This document shows positions 9,918 through 18,703 of a DNA stretch of 64,000 nt, in pieces. The stretch covers positions 620,001 to 684,000 of the forward strand of contig NZ_MUYE01000001.1 of NCBI RefSeq assembly GCF_002022445.1. Direction: 5' to 3'. Both the position numbers and the translations under genes were made by a program. The notes under the pieces were generated by a model. The model was not told where the DNA came from, did not search any database, and saw only the letters and a list, made by a program, of their open reading frames with translations. The DNA comes from Bartonella sp. AR 15-3. GTDB lineage: Bacteria > Pseudomonadota > Alphaproteobacteria > Rhizobiales > Rhizobiaceae. Position 1 is the stretch's first letter; each line of letters opens with the position of its first letter.

Positions 9918-10686
9918 ATATATCTCCACCGAGATAAGCTTTAATAACTCTAGGATTATTACGCACTTCATTAGGTGTGCCATTAGCGATACAACAGCCA
10001 TATTCTAATACACAAATATATTGACAAAGTTTCATAACAACTTTCATGTCATGTTCAATCAGAAGGATTGTAAGATCAAATTCTTTTTTGATTTTTTCTA
10101 TAAATTGTCTTAATTCGTCACTTTCTTGTGGATTCATACCTGCTGCAGGTTCGTCAAGAAGAAGCAGTTTTGGTTTTGTTGCTAAAGCTCGAGCAATTTC
10201 TAAACGTCGTTGTGCTCCGTAAGGTAGGGTGGTTGCCTTTTGATTAGCGAGATGATCAAGCTGAAGTCTCTTAAGAAGTTCCATTGCATTTTTATGAATT
10301 TGTCTTTGCTCTTTAAGTGCGCTTGGTAATAATAACGCTGCAGTAAACCATGGTTGTTTTTGTCGAATATGAGCGCCTACCATGATGTTTTGTAAGACTG
10401 TTAATCCTGAAAAAAGACGAATGTTCTGAAATGTTCGTGCAATATGAAGTTTGCAGATAGTATAAGGTGGAAGGCCACAAATTTTTTTATTATCTAAAAG
10501 AATTGTTCCATTTGTTGGTGCGTAAAAACCAGAAATCATATTAAAAATAGTTGTTTTTCCAGCACCATTTGGACCAATTAGTCCAGTAATTGTTCCTCGT
10601 TTAATAGCCATATTAACATTGTTTACAGCAATTAATCCACCGAAATGCATTGTAAGATTATTGAGCGAAAGGATCGTATCATTCAT
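9904..10686 (-). CDS. livG: Branched-chain amino-acid ABC transporter ATPase LivG
   Basis: LivG is the partner ATPase of LivF. The 260-residue protein carries Walker A GPNGAGKT, the family-typical variant signature LPYGAQRRLEIARAL, Walker B LLLLDEPAAGMNP and the H-loop LIEHDM. The conserved FQNIRLFSGLTVLQNIMVG Q-loop region is also clear. Its start overlaps the end of livM by 8 bp and its end overlaps the start of livF, so subunit production is probably coupled. Confidence 0.94.
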   Translation of the reverse strand: MNDTILSLNNLTMHFGGLIAVNNVNMAIKRGTITGLIGPNGAGKTTIFNMISGFYAPTNGTILLDNKKICGLPPYTICKLHIARTFQNIRLFSGLTVLQNIMVGAHIRQKQPWFTAALLLPSALKEQRQIHKNAMELLKRLQLDHLANQKATTLPYGAQRRLEIARALATKPKLLLLDEPAAGMNPQESDELRQFIEKIKKEFDLTILLIEHDMKVVMKLCQYICVLEYGCCIANGTPNEVRNNPRVIKAYLGGDIYEYS

Positions 10687-11740
10687 GATTTTTTTCGTTT
10701 TTGAAGAGATTTCTTCTCATTAAAAGATTATAAATCCAATTCCATGAAAATTCACGTTGGCCTAATAATCCTTTTTGCCAGTATAAGATAATTGCTAGCA
10801 ACATAAGTGAAAAAATAACCATTCGTAGACCTGGTACTCCCGGAATATATATAAAGCCTAGGTTTAATGGATTTTCAACAATGCGAAGCCATTCAAGCAC
10901 TATGGTAATAATAATGCTGCTTATAACGCTGCCTGTAATAGAACCAAGACCACCAGCCACAACAATCATTAAAATATTAAAAGTTAAGATAAAATTGAAC
11001 ATTTTGGGGTCGATAGTTGAAATAAGAGCAGCGGTTAATGCACCACCAATGCCTGCAAAAAATGCACCAACCGTAAAGGAAAAACAGCGATAGAAAAAAG
11101 TATTTACTCCCATCATTTTCGCAGCGATTTCATCATCACGAATAGCACGTAATACATTACCTGTATTACTTTGTAATAAAAGACTAATAAAAATTATTGT
11201 AAATGCTAACCAACCAAAATTCCACCATAATGTAGCATATTGAGGTATTCCTTTGATTCCTAATGAACCATTCGTTAAAGGTATAGCATTAATAATGAGA
11301 ACACGAATAATTTCTGCAAAGCCCAATGTTGCGATTCCAAGATAATCACCACCAAGACGTAAAACAGGGAAAGCAATTAGCAAACCTATAATTGCAGCAG
11401 ATAAACCACTTATATTAACGGCAACGAAAAACGATAATTGCAAATTTTTTAAGGGTTCAGCTATTGGTTCTAAAATCCACATCATTTCTTTTTGTTCAGG
11501 AGAGAGAAGAAAAATTGCGCATACATAAGCACCAATAGCCATAAAACCAGCATGTCCCAAAGAAAACATGCCCGTAAACCCATAAATCAAATTGAGTGAA
11601 ATTGCTAATATTGCATTGATGGCGATAAGATTAATAATGCGTAATGTGTAGTCATTAAAATGGTTATCAGCATAAAATAAAAAACTAATAAAAATTATAA
11701 TGCTAACAAGTGATAGAAAAATGTTTAATGATTTTGCCAT
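10679..11740 (-). CDS. livM: Branched-chain amino-acid ABC transporter permease LivM
   Basis: LivM is one of two inner-membrane permeases of the LIV importer. The 353-residue protein has about eight to ten hydrophobic helices and family motifs: LIYGFTGMFSLGHAGFMAIGAY, FPVLRLGGDYLGIATLGFAEI and VVAGGLGSITGSV near the C-terminal half. It starts at ATG 11740, sharing one base with the livH stop (TAATG), and overlaps livG by 8 bp. Confidence 0.93.
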   Translation of the reverse strand: MAKSLNIFLSLVSIIIFISFLFYADNHFNDYTLRIINLIAINAILAISLNLIYGFTGMFSLGHAGFMAIGAYVCAIFLLSPEQKEMMWILEPIAEPLKNLQLSFFVAVNISGLSAAIIGLLIAFPVLRLGGDYLGIATLGFAEIIRVLIINAIPLTNGSLGIKGIPQYATLWWNFGWLAFTIIFISLLLQSNTGNVLRAIRDDEIAAKMMGVNTFFYRCFSFTVGAFFAGIGGALTAALISTIDPKMFNFILTFNILMIVVAGGLGSITGSVISSIIITIVLEWLRIVENPLNLGFIYIPGVPGLRMVIFSLMLLAIILYWQKGLLGQREFSWNWIYNLLMRRNLFKNEKNHE

Positions 11741-12816
11741 TAAATTTTCTCCTGATTTTTCTTACCCATTAAACCAGTTGGCATTATTAATAAGATAAGA
11801 ATCAATAGGATAAAAGCAAAAGCATCTCTATATCCAGATAAAGTCGGGGAGAAGGCAACGACCATAATTTCAATAAATCCTAATAGTAAGCCTCCAAGCA
11901 TTGCTCCTGGAATTGAACCTATACCTCCAATAACGGCTGCGATGAAAGCTTTTAATCCAGGAAGCAAACCCATATAAGGATGAATTTGAGGATAACGTAA
12001 AGACCACATAATGCCTGCTATGGCAGCTAATGCAGAACCTATACAAAATGTAAATGCAATAACCTTATTAACGGAAACACCCATTAAACGAGTTGTTTCA
12101 ATATCATATGATATTGCACGCATAGCAAGACCAGGCTTTGTCTTATTGATGATACATAATAAAATAATAACAAGAATAAATGAAATAATAGGAACGATGA
12201 GAAACATGGGAGCAATTCGGATGATACTCTTGGCATCTTGTCCGAAAGACCATAAGATTGGTGTTACAAGAAAATCTGGTTGTTTTACAGCTTTTGGAAT
12301 GCTGCTAAAAAACATGATTGCAAGGCTCTCAATAAGAAAAGAAATGCCAATTGCACTGATAAGAACCGAAATACGCGGAGCATTCCGCAAAGGCTTATAG
12401 GCTAACTGGTCTACAAAAATTCCCACTGCGCCCGTAATAAAAATGGAAAAAAAAATAGCTAGAATCCAGATGGGTTTAAAATCTTGTGGAGAAATTTGTG
12501 AGTAATAAATAAGCTCTAAAACAAGAATAAAAAAGACAGAAATCCAATAAATTTTTTGTTTTTTTTGAAATCCAATAAAGATCGAATAATAAATGAAGAC
12601 TGCGAACAATATAAGTAAAATAGCAATCCATGTAGGCATAAAGCTAATTGTGGAAAAGGAAAAAAAATATGCTCCCAACATCAAGAGATCACCATGAGCA
12701 AAATTAATTAATCTTAAAACACCATAAACCATGGTATAACCAATTGCAATGAGGCCATAAAGTGATCCTAATGCTAGCGCATTAAAGAAATATTGAAACA
12801 ACATTTCAGTGCTCAT
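11740..12816 (-). CDS. livH: Branched-chain amino-acid ABC transporter permease LivH (long form)
   Basis: LivH pairs with LivM to form the membrane channel. Family motifs are present: GLIAIGYTMVYGVLRLINFAHGD near residues 20-43, AYKPLRNAPRISVLISAIGISF, and AFIAAVIGGIGSIPGAMLGG. At 358 residues it is longer than common LivH proteins (about 290-310). The extra length lies between the second helix and the AYKPLR motif, roughly residues 55-120, and looks like additional membrane helices. The start ATG 12816 has AAGGAAC upstream. Confidence 0.92.
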   Translation of the reverse strand: MSTEMLFQYFFNALALGSLYGLIAIGYTMVYGVLRLINFAHGDLLMLGAYFFSFSTISFMPTWIAILLILFAVFIYYSIFIGFQKKQKIYWISVFFILVLELIYYSQISPQDFKPIWILAIFFSIFITGAVGIFVDQLAYKPLRNAPRISVLISAIGISFLIESLAIMFFSSIPKAVKQPDFLVTPILWSFGQDAKSIIRIAPMFLIVPIISFILVIILLCIINKTKPGLAMRAISYDIETTRLMGVSVNKVIAFTFCIGSALAAIAGIMWSLRYPQIHPYMGLLPGLKAFIAAVIGGIGSIPGAMLGGLLLGFIEIMVVAFSPTLSGYRDAFAFILLILILLIMPTGLMGKKNQEKI

Positions 12817-12889
12817 CTCTTGTTCCTTTTATGAAATATGATTGTTCTAAATGGTCTAGTCTCGAAATACATTAACCAATTTTGTACTT

Positions 12890-14059
12890 TTAATTGAGCA
12901 ACTTATTGTTTTGAATTGTTTTTTTTAAGTCACTAGACTGTATTTCATGTAAATAAATACGTTTTCCATTTTTTATTTCAATTACACCAATAGAAACTTG
13001 AGGGTTATGATTTTCATCTATGGATATAGCTCCAAAAGGAGTTTGAAAATCTTTTAATTTGCTCAGTTCAGTTGTAATTTGATCACGATCAACACTACCA
13101 GCATTTTCAATAGCTTGCATAAACATCATATATGCGGTGTAGCCCAAAACTGAATTGATATTTGGTTGTTTATTGGGATAAACGGTTTTCCATTTATTTG
13201 TAAATTCTTGTGCAGCTTTTGATATGTTTGGCATAGCATTATTGTAAGGAAGTGTTGTATGCAAAAATCCTTCTGCAGCTCGTCCTGCAATTGCAATAGT
13301 TTCTGGATTGTCCATAGCATCCCCACCCATGATGCGGAATTTTGCTCCTAATTCACGTGCTTGCTTTATAATTATGGCGCCTTCAGAAAAATAAGATGGG
13401 ATGAATAAGATATCAGGTTTTTGTGCTATGATTTGTATAAGAGTAGCTGAGAAATCTTGGTCTCCAGAATTATAATTTAAATTTGCAATAACTTCACCAC
13501 CTAACTTTTTGAATGAACTGATAAAATAACGTGCAAGACCAATTGCATAGTCATTAGATATATCTTTTAAGATAGCTGCCTTTTTGGCATGTAAAGTTTT
13601 GATTGCATAAGTTGCAGCACCTATACCTTGATAGCTGTCAGTGAAACACGCACGAAAATAATACTTTTTTCCTTGTGTAACCAATGGATTTGTTGATGAG
13701 GTTGCGATAGTAGGTGTTTTTGCTTTTTCAGATACTTCTCCACCCGCTAATGATAGAGAAGAACCATAGGTTCCTATGATTCCATTAACTTTCTCATTAG
13801 CGGTTAAACGTGCTACAGCATTGACTGCTTCTACTTTATCAGATTTATTATCAACAACAATCAGTTCAACTTTGCGTCCTAGTATTTCTGGAGTTTTTTT
13901 ATGCGCTAATTGTATACCCTCAAGTTCGAGTTTTCCTCCAAACGCATTTTGTCCAGTTAATGGAAGATAAACACCAATCTTAATAGGATCTTCTGCAGAG
14001 GCGCTTGTTAGAAATGCGCTTATTATAAAAGCTATTGTAAGGATTTTTCTCAATTGCAT
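12890..14059 (-). CDS. livJ: Periplasmic branched-chain amino-acid binding protein
   Basis: This is the solute-binding protein of the transporter (LivJ/LivK type, periplasmic binding protein fold I). A signal peptide is visible, MQLRKILTIAFIISAFLTSASA, with likely cleavage after ASA. The mature start EDPIKIGVYLPLTGQNAFGG is typical. GTYGSSLSLAGGEVSEKAKTP and the DYAIGLARYF segment fit the ligand-binding cleft. It is the promoter-proximal gene, 73 bp upstream of livH. The exact amino acid transported cannot be told from sequence; aliphatic amino acids are the family norm, but some members bind other amides. Confidence 0.92.
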   Translation of the reverse strand: MQLRKILTIAFIISAFLTSASAEDPIKIGVYLPLTGQNAFGGKLELEGIQLAHKKTPEILGRKVELIVVDNKSDKVEAVNAVARLTANEKVNGIIGTYGSSLSLAGGEVSEKAKTPTIATSSTNPLVTQGKKYYFRACFTDSYQGIGAATYAIKTLHAKKAAILKDISNDYAIGLARYFISSFKKLGGEVIANLNYNSGDQDFSATLIQIIAQKPDILFIPSYFSEGAIIIKQARELGAKFRIMGGDAMDNPETIAIAGRAAEGFLHTTLPYNNAMPNISKAAQEFTNKWKTVYPNKQPNINSVLGYTAYMMFMQAIENAGSVDRDQITTELSKLKDFQTPFGAISIDENHNPQVSIGVIEIKNGKRIYLHEIQSSDLKKTIQNNKLLN

Positions 14060-14379
14060 TGAACACTTTTCCTTATTTTCATTTATAATTTTTTATTATA
14101 AACTCCGCACATTATCTTGAACTTTATTATCATGCAAGTTATACGTCTTAATAAAGTTGATCAGTGTGTGTGGAGTGTATACAGAAAGTCTTTAAAATAT
14201 TATATGCATGATGTGTATAGACTTTCTTGGACGAAATTTATGATTTATGAGCTGGCATTACGAGGTGTAGATACGACAACATGGGGAAATCTTATCTTAG
14301 GTCTTGCTTGTTGGTGTAACTACGATGTCTACTTACGCAGAAGAATCAATTTGTAGAATTCAAACCTACAGGATCGCGT
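14060..14379 (+). other. Divergent intergenic region, livJ / cold-shock gene leader
   Basis: About 320 bp separate the divergent livJ and cold-shock gene starts. A 79-codon reading frame (14117-14356) begins MNFIIMQVIRLNK; it is Trp/Tyr-rich, lacks a clear ribosome-binding site and resembles no family I know, so I treat it as doubtful. Long 5' leaders are common for cold-shock genes, and this region may be mostly promoter plus leader RNA. Confidence 0.4.
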
Positions 14380-14961
14380 TTGGTTATGACAAGTAAGGAT
14401 ACATTAAAAGATTATTCTTCATCTGAAGATGACCTGGGTATTTGTGGTGAAATTATCGAAATTAGTGGTGTCATTAAATGGTTTGATGGCAGCAAGGGTT
14501 ATGGGTTTATTATTCCTGATTTCCCAGGTCTTCCTGATATATTATTGCATGTGACAGTGATGCGGCGAGATGGTTTTCAGACAGCTTTAGAAGGAGCTAA
14601 AGTTATTTGTGTTGTAAAACAAACGGAGAGAGGACTAAAATGTATCCAAGTTAAGTCTATTGATTGCTCATCAGCTACTCATCCCTCAGAAATTCCGGCA
14701 CGTACACATGTTGTAGTAACTCCTGAAAGTGGTTTAGAACGTGCAATTGTTAAGTGGTTCAATCGCGAAAAAGGATTTGGTTTCCTTAGCCGGGGGCAGG
14801 GAACAGAAGATATTTTCATTCATATGGAGATATTGCGTCGTTTTGGTTTAGCAGAACTTCGTTCTGGTCAGGTTGTCCTTGTGCGTTTTGGCAAGGGAAA
14901 AAAAGGTTTGATGACAGCAGAGATTTATCCTGATATAGCACTGCCATTTATTACAAATTAA
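14380..14961 (+). CDS. Tandem cold-shock-domain protein
   Basis: The 193-residue protein contains two cold-shock (OB-fold) domains that bind single-stranded RNA or DNA. Domain 1 (about residues 28-95) has GVIKWFDGSKGYGFI and DILLHVTVM; domain 2 (about 120-187) has AIVKWFNREKGFGFL and DIFIHMEIL, matching RNP1 and RNP2. Two-domain Csp proteins are common in Hyphomicrobiales. The start may be TTG at 14380 (AGGA six nt upstream) or the in-frame ATG at 14386; the difference is two residues. It probably acts as an RNA chaperone or transcription antiterminator. Confidence 0.88.
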   Translation: MVMTSKDTLKDYSSSEDDLGICGEIIEISGVIKWFDGSKGYGFIIPDFPGLPDILLHVTVMRRDGFQTALEGAKVICVVKQTERGLKCIQVKSIDCSSATHPSEIPARTHVVVTPESGLERAIVKWFNREKGFGFLSRGQGTEDIFIHMEILRRFGLAELRSGQVVLVRFGKGKKGLMTAEIYPDIALPFITN

Positions 14962-15058
14962 ATTTCTAATATTACTAAGGCAAAAAGTGTCGTCTCTGTT
15001 TTTTTTTAAGCTGCGTGATTTATCTTTAAAAAAATAATAATAGTGCAGGATAAGAATT

Positions 15059-15577
15059 TTGAAATTTTTAAAGAGAAAACAAATTATTCAGTTTATTCTG
15101 TTTTTGGGAGCCAATGTTTCGAGTACGGTTACAGCAGGAAAGCCTATAGAGATTCCTGTTGATCCGGCTTTTTTAAGAATTAATACAAAACAGAATACAA
15201 TTTTCTATGAAGTAGAGATTGCATTTTCGGAAACTCAAGCAAGTGCTGGTTTGATGTATCGTACTCATTTTCCTCGTAATCGTGCTATGTTATTCAAGAA
15301 TTTTCTTGGTAGTATAGCAGAAGATAAACAAAAAATGTTTATGTGGATGGCTCATACACCTTTACCATTAGATATACTTTTTTTAAATTCTAAGGGAGTT
15401 ATTGTTTCAATTATTGAAAATAATCTTCCATTTTCAAAAAATATAATTTCCTCAAAAGTACCTGCAGCTTTTGCTATTGAGCTTAATGCTGGTGAGGTTA
15501 TTGATAAAAAGATAAAGCAAGGACAATGTGTGATGCATCCTATTATTTATGAGAAATGTGAAAGGAGCGAAACATGA
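15059..15577 (+). CDS. Secreted DUF192 family protein
   Basis: The 172-residue protein has an N-terminal signal peptide (basic MKFLKRK, hydrophobic core, cleavage probably after STVTA) and a DUF192 domain: EVEIAFSETQASAGLMYRTHFP, FMWMAHTPLPLDILFL and AAFAIELNAGEV. The function of DUF192 is not established. The start at 15059 is TTG. It overlaps the next gene by 4 nt (ATGA), so the two are co-translated. Confidence 0.85.
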   Translation: MKFLKRKQIIQFILFLGANVSSTVTAGKPIEIPVDPAFLRINTKQNTIFYEVEIAFSETQASAGLMYRTHFPRNRAMLFKNFLGSIAEDKQKMFMWMAHTPLPLDILFLNSKGVIVSIIENNLPFSKNIISSKVPAAFAIELNAGEVIDKKIKQGQCVMHPIIYEKCERSET

Positions 15578-16347
15578 CAGCAGAAGAAATTCGTTTTTTT
15601 GAACACGATGGTTTGCGTTTTGCTTACCGTGAAGAAGGACGGGGTACTCCTATTTTATTGATTCATGGTTTTGGATCTTCTGCGCATATGAATTGGTATG
15701 TAACAGGTTGGTTTCGTATCCTTATTGAGGCAGGCTATCGTGTTATTGCTTTTGATAATCGTGGTCATGGTGATTCGGATAAGATTTATGATCCTTTATT
15801 TTATACGCTTCAAGCTATGGCGGGTGATGCGGTTAAATTGCTTCAACATTTAGGGTTATCCAAGACACATGTTATGGGATATTCTATGGGAGCTCGAATT
15901 AGCGCATTTATGGCTCTTTTATATCCAACATATGTACATAGTGTTATTTTTGGTGGTTTAGGAATTGGTATGGTAACGGGGTCAGGTGATTGGGAGCCTG
16001 TTGCTCAGGCTCTTTTAGAAAAAGATATTTCAGCAATTACCAATCAGCGTGGTTTAATGTTCCGTAAATTTGCAGAACAAACTAAGAGCGATAGACGTGC
16101 TCTTGCTGCTTGTATCATGACGTCGAAACAGGAATTGACAGAGGATGAAGTTTGTAAAATCAAGCAGCCTGCGCTTGTTGCAGTTGGTTCATTGGATGAA
16201 ATTAGTGGTGAAGCTGAACCATTAGCAGCTTTGTTGCCACACGGAGAGGCATTACAAATTCCTGGTCGTGATCATATGCTTGCTGTTGGAGATAAAGTTT
16301 ATAAAAAAGGTGTTATCGATTTTCTTGCTCGTCATCCTATTACTTAA
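15574..16347 (+). CDS. Alpha/beta hydrolase
   Basis: A 257-residue single-domain alpha/beta hydrolase. Visible features are the oxyanion region LIHGFGSSAHMNW, the strand AFDNRGHGDSDK, the nucleophile elbow GYSMGAR (Ser near residue 108) and the catalytic-His motif GRDHML close to the C-terminus; the acid is probably the Asp in GSLDEI. This arrangement fits an esterase, lipase or peptidase of the 3-oxoadipate enol-lactonase-like group. The substrate cannot be inferred. It is translationally coupled to the DUF192 gene. Confidence 0.85.
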   Translation: MTAEEIRFFEHDGLRFAYREEGRGTPILLIHGFGSSAHMNWYVTGWFRILIEAGYRVIAFDNRGHGDSDKIYDPLFYTLQAMAGDAVKLLQHLGLSKTHVMGYSMGARISAFMALLYPTYVHSVIFGGLGIGMVTGSGDWEPVAQALLEKDISAITNQRGLMFRKFAEQTKSDRRALAACIMTSKQELTEDEVCKIKQPALVAVGSLDEISGEAEPLAALLPHGEALQIPGRDHMLAVGDKVYKKGVIDFLARHPIT

Positions 16348-16546
16348 CTATTGTTTAAAAGGCATTCGATATATTAGAAAATAATCTATTTGTTATGATA
16401 CCTTCAACATATTAAAACTATCAAAGATAGGATAACTCTAATGCCCAAATTTATTATTTCTTTTAAGAATTCCGCTTTTAAATTATTTAGACAATAAGTG
16501 CTCTTTCTATTTATTAATGTTTAAAAATTGAAGCAGCTTTATTTTA

Positions 16547-17233
16547 TTATTTTAAAAGTGCAGGTTTTTTATGTGAAGGAGGAGTTGATAAGTCGTTTGC
16601 AATATGTCTATCTAGATATTGTGCACATCGCTCAATAAGCTCTTCATTATATCCGCTGAAAAAGTGGTTAGCTCCTTTTAGTATTTCTTGTGTAATAGTA
16701 ATACCTTTTTGCATTTTTAGTTTATCGACAAGATTTTGAACATCTTTCGAAGGTGCAACTTTGTCGATATCACCATGAATTATTAAGCCAGATGAAGGAC
16801 AAGGAGCAAGAAATGAGAAATCGTAAATATTCGGTTGTGGAGCAACAGATATGAAGCTTTCAATTTCAGGTCTACGCATGAGAAGTTGCATTCCAATCCA
16901 GGCACCAAATGAATAACCAGCTACCCAACAATTTTTAGAATTAGGATGCTGTGTTTGCATCCAATCAAGAGCAGCGGCAGTATCTGAAAGTTCTCCTATA
17001 CCATAATCAAATTCCCCTTGACTTCGACCAATACCACGAAAATTGAAACGCAGTGTAGTAAAACCACGTTGTTGAAACATATAAAATAAATCATAAACAA
17101 TTTTATTGTTCATTGTTCCACCAAATTGAGGGTGAGGATGCAGAACAATCGCAATTGGCGCATTTTTTTGTTGAGAAGGTTGATAACGTCCTTCAAGACG
17201 GCCTGCGGGACCATTAAAAATGATTTCTGGCAT
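16547..17233 (-). CDS. Alpha/beta hydrolase (COG2945-type)
   Basis: A 228-residue hydrolase beginning MPEIIFNGPAGRLEGRY. The HPHPQFGGTMNN motif, FRGIGRSQG, the nucleophile elbow GYSFGAW and HGDIDKVAP (acid) with GANHFF (His) define a complete triad of the COG2945 alpha/beta hydrolase group. A longer frame reaches 17266, but ATG 17233 has AAAGGAG upstream and matches the family N-terminus. It is convergent with the other hydrolase across about 200 bp, in which I see no strong hairpin. The substrate is unknown. Confidence 0.85.
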   Translation of the reverse strand: MPEIIFNGPAGRLEGRYQPSQQKNAPIAIVLHPHPQFGGTMNNKIVYDLFYMFQQRGFTTLRFNFRGIGRSQGEFDYGIGELSDTAAALDWMQTQHPNSKNCWVAGYSFGAWIGMQLLMRRPEIESFISVAPQPNIYDFSFLAPCPSSGLIIHGDIDKVAPSKDVQNLVDKLKMQKGITITQEILKGANHFFSGYNEELIERCAQYLDRHIANDLSTPPSHKKPALLK

Positions 17234-17401
17234 TAAATGCTCCTTTAAAGCTGTGAATGTTTTCATTGACCTTGGTCAAATTTTACAATAGAATCCATTA
17301 TCTTCTTTAATTAATCATTAGATATCCTTTTTTGAAGGCGTTTTTCAAGAAAATTGCATTATTTTTTAATCAATTTGTAGGATAGATAATTAGGATTTAA
17401 A

Positions 17402-18555
17402 ATGGCTGTAAAACGCCGATATCTTGATCATAATGCAACGGCACCACTCACAAAAATGGCGCGAACGGCATTATTAGAAGCCTTAGAGATATTCGGGAAT
17501 CCATCATCTGTTCATACAGAAGGGCGTGCTGCTAAAGCGCTTTTAGAGAAATCCCGTAGACAAATTGCTGATAGACTTAAGGCAAATCCGGATAATGTTG
17601 TATTTACATCTGGTGCCAGTGAAGCAGCAATGACTCTATTAACACCTTTTTATCATATGGGACGTTCTGAAGTGCAATTTTCTCACCTTTATATTGGTGC
17701 GAGTGAGCATCCGTCTATTGCAGAAGGGGGGCGTTTTTCTAAAGAATTGATTAGTATAATTGATGTTAATCAGCATGGTTTGATCCAGCAGGATAAGTTA
17801 AAATCTTTATTAATGGCGCATGATAATGCAAAGGGTTTACCCCTTATCGCTATTCAAGCTGCAAATGGTGAAACTGGTGTTATTCAAAATATTCAAGAAA
17901 TAGCTACTATTGTTCGGGAAGCTAGAGGTACTCTCATTGTTGATTTAGTCCAGTATGTAGATAAACATCTCATTGATATTAATCATTTCGGGGTGATTTC
18001 TTTATATTATCGGCCCATAAAATTGGAGGGCCTAAAGGAGTTGGTGCATTTGTTTCATGTAGCAATCTTCTTACTCCTCATCCTCTTATTATTGCTGGTG
18101 GACAAGAAAAAGGACTACGTGGAGGAACAGAAGCTTTACCACTTATTGCTTCTTTTGGAGCTGCAATGGCTGATTGTTTTACTGAAGAAGAAATAAAACA
18201 ATTAATTTATTTACGTAATAAATTAGAAGATGGTTTACAAAAAATTAGTCATGATGTTACAATTTTTGGCAAAGGTGTTCAACGTTTGCCAAATACTACT
18301 TATTTTACTGTGCAAGGTATAAAAGCTGAAACGATGCAAATTAGCTTTGATTTAGCGGGATTTTCTGTATCAGCGGGTTCTGCTTGCTCTTCAGGAAAAG
18401 TGAAACAAAGCAGAGTTTTGAAAGCAATGGGATATCATATATTGAATGGTGCAATCCGTGTTTCGACAGGACGTTATACGACTTCTAAAGATATTGATGA
18501 TTTTTTATTGATTTTCTCTCAAATTATAGATAACAAAATAAAATTAGTCATTTAA
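17402..18555 (+). pseudogene. NifS/IscS-type cysteine desulfurase, frameshifted
   Basis: The locus encodes a PLP-dependent cysteine desulfurase of about 384 residues split by one frameshift. The first frame (from 17402) holds YLDHNATAPL, GNPSSVHTEGR and VVFTSGASEA up to DINHFG. The second frame, read from 17992 to the stop at 18553-18555, holds SAHKIGGPKGVGAF (PLP lysine), GGQEKGLRGGTEALP and SAGSACSSGK (active Cys). The break is at the G run 17990-17993; one extra G would restore one frame. All catalytic residues survive, so the lesion looks recent, or it is a sequencing error. The intact gene would normally lead the suf operon in this order; sufS remains intact downstream. Confidence 0.9.
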
Positions 18556-18590
18556 AAATTGAGCACTATTCTTAAAAATTAAGATTAAGC

Positions 18591-18619
18591 TTGATAGAGT
18601 TCTCCCATTTTGCCATATA
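18591..18619 (+). promoter_or_regulatory. Candidate sigma-70-type promoter before sufB
   Basis: TTGATA (18591-18596) and CATATA (18614-18619) are separated by 17 bp, upstream of sufB at 18704. This could give suf transcription independent of the broken desulfurase gene. The -10 match is weak and the AT-rich background makes chance hits likely. Confidence 0.3.
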
Positions 18620-18703
18620 AAACTGCATGTTTTAATTTTGTGAAGAAATAAGTATTTATCTTTGATTACCGGTTCTTGACGCCGGCAAAAATGGAGAAAG
18701 TCA

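Noticed and set aside
14117-14356. 79-codon frame between livJ and the cold-shock gene
   Set aside because: No ribosome-binding site, no family resemblance and an odd Trp/Tyr-rich composition. It is kept only as part of the intergenic description.
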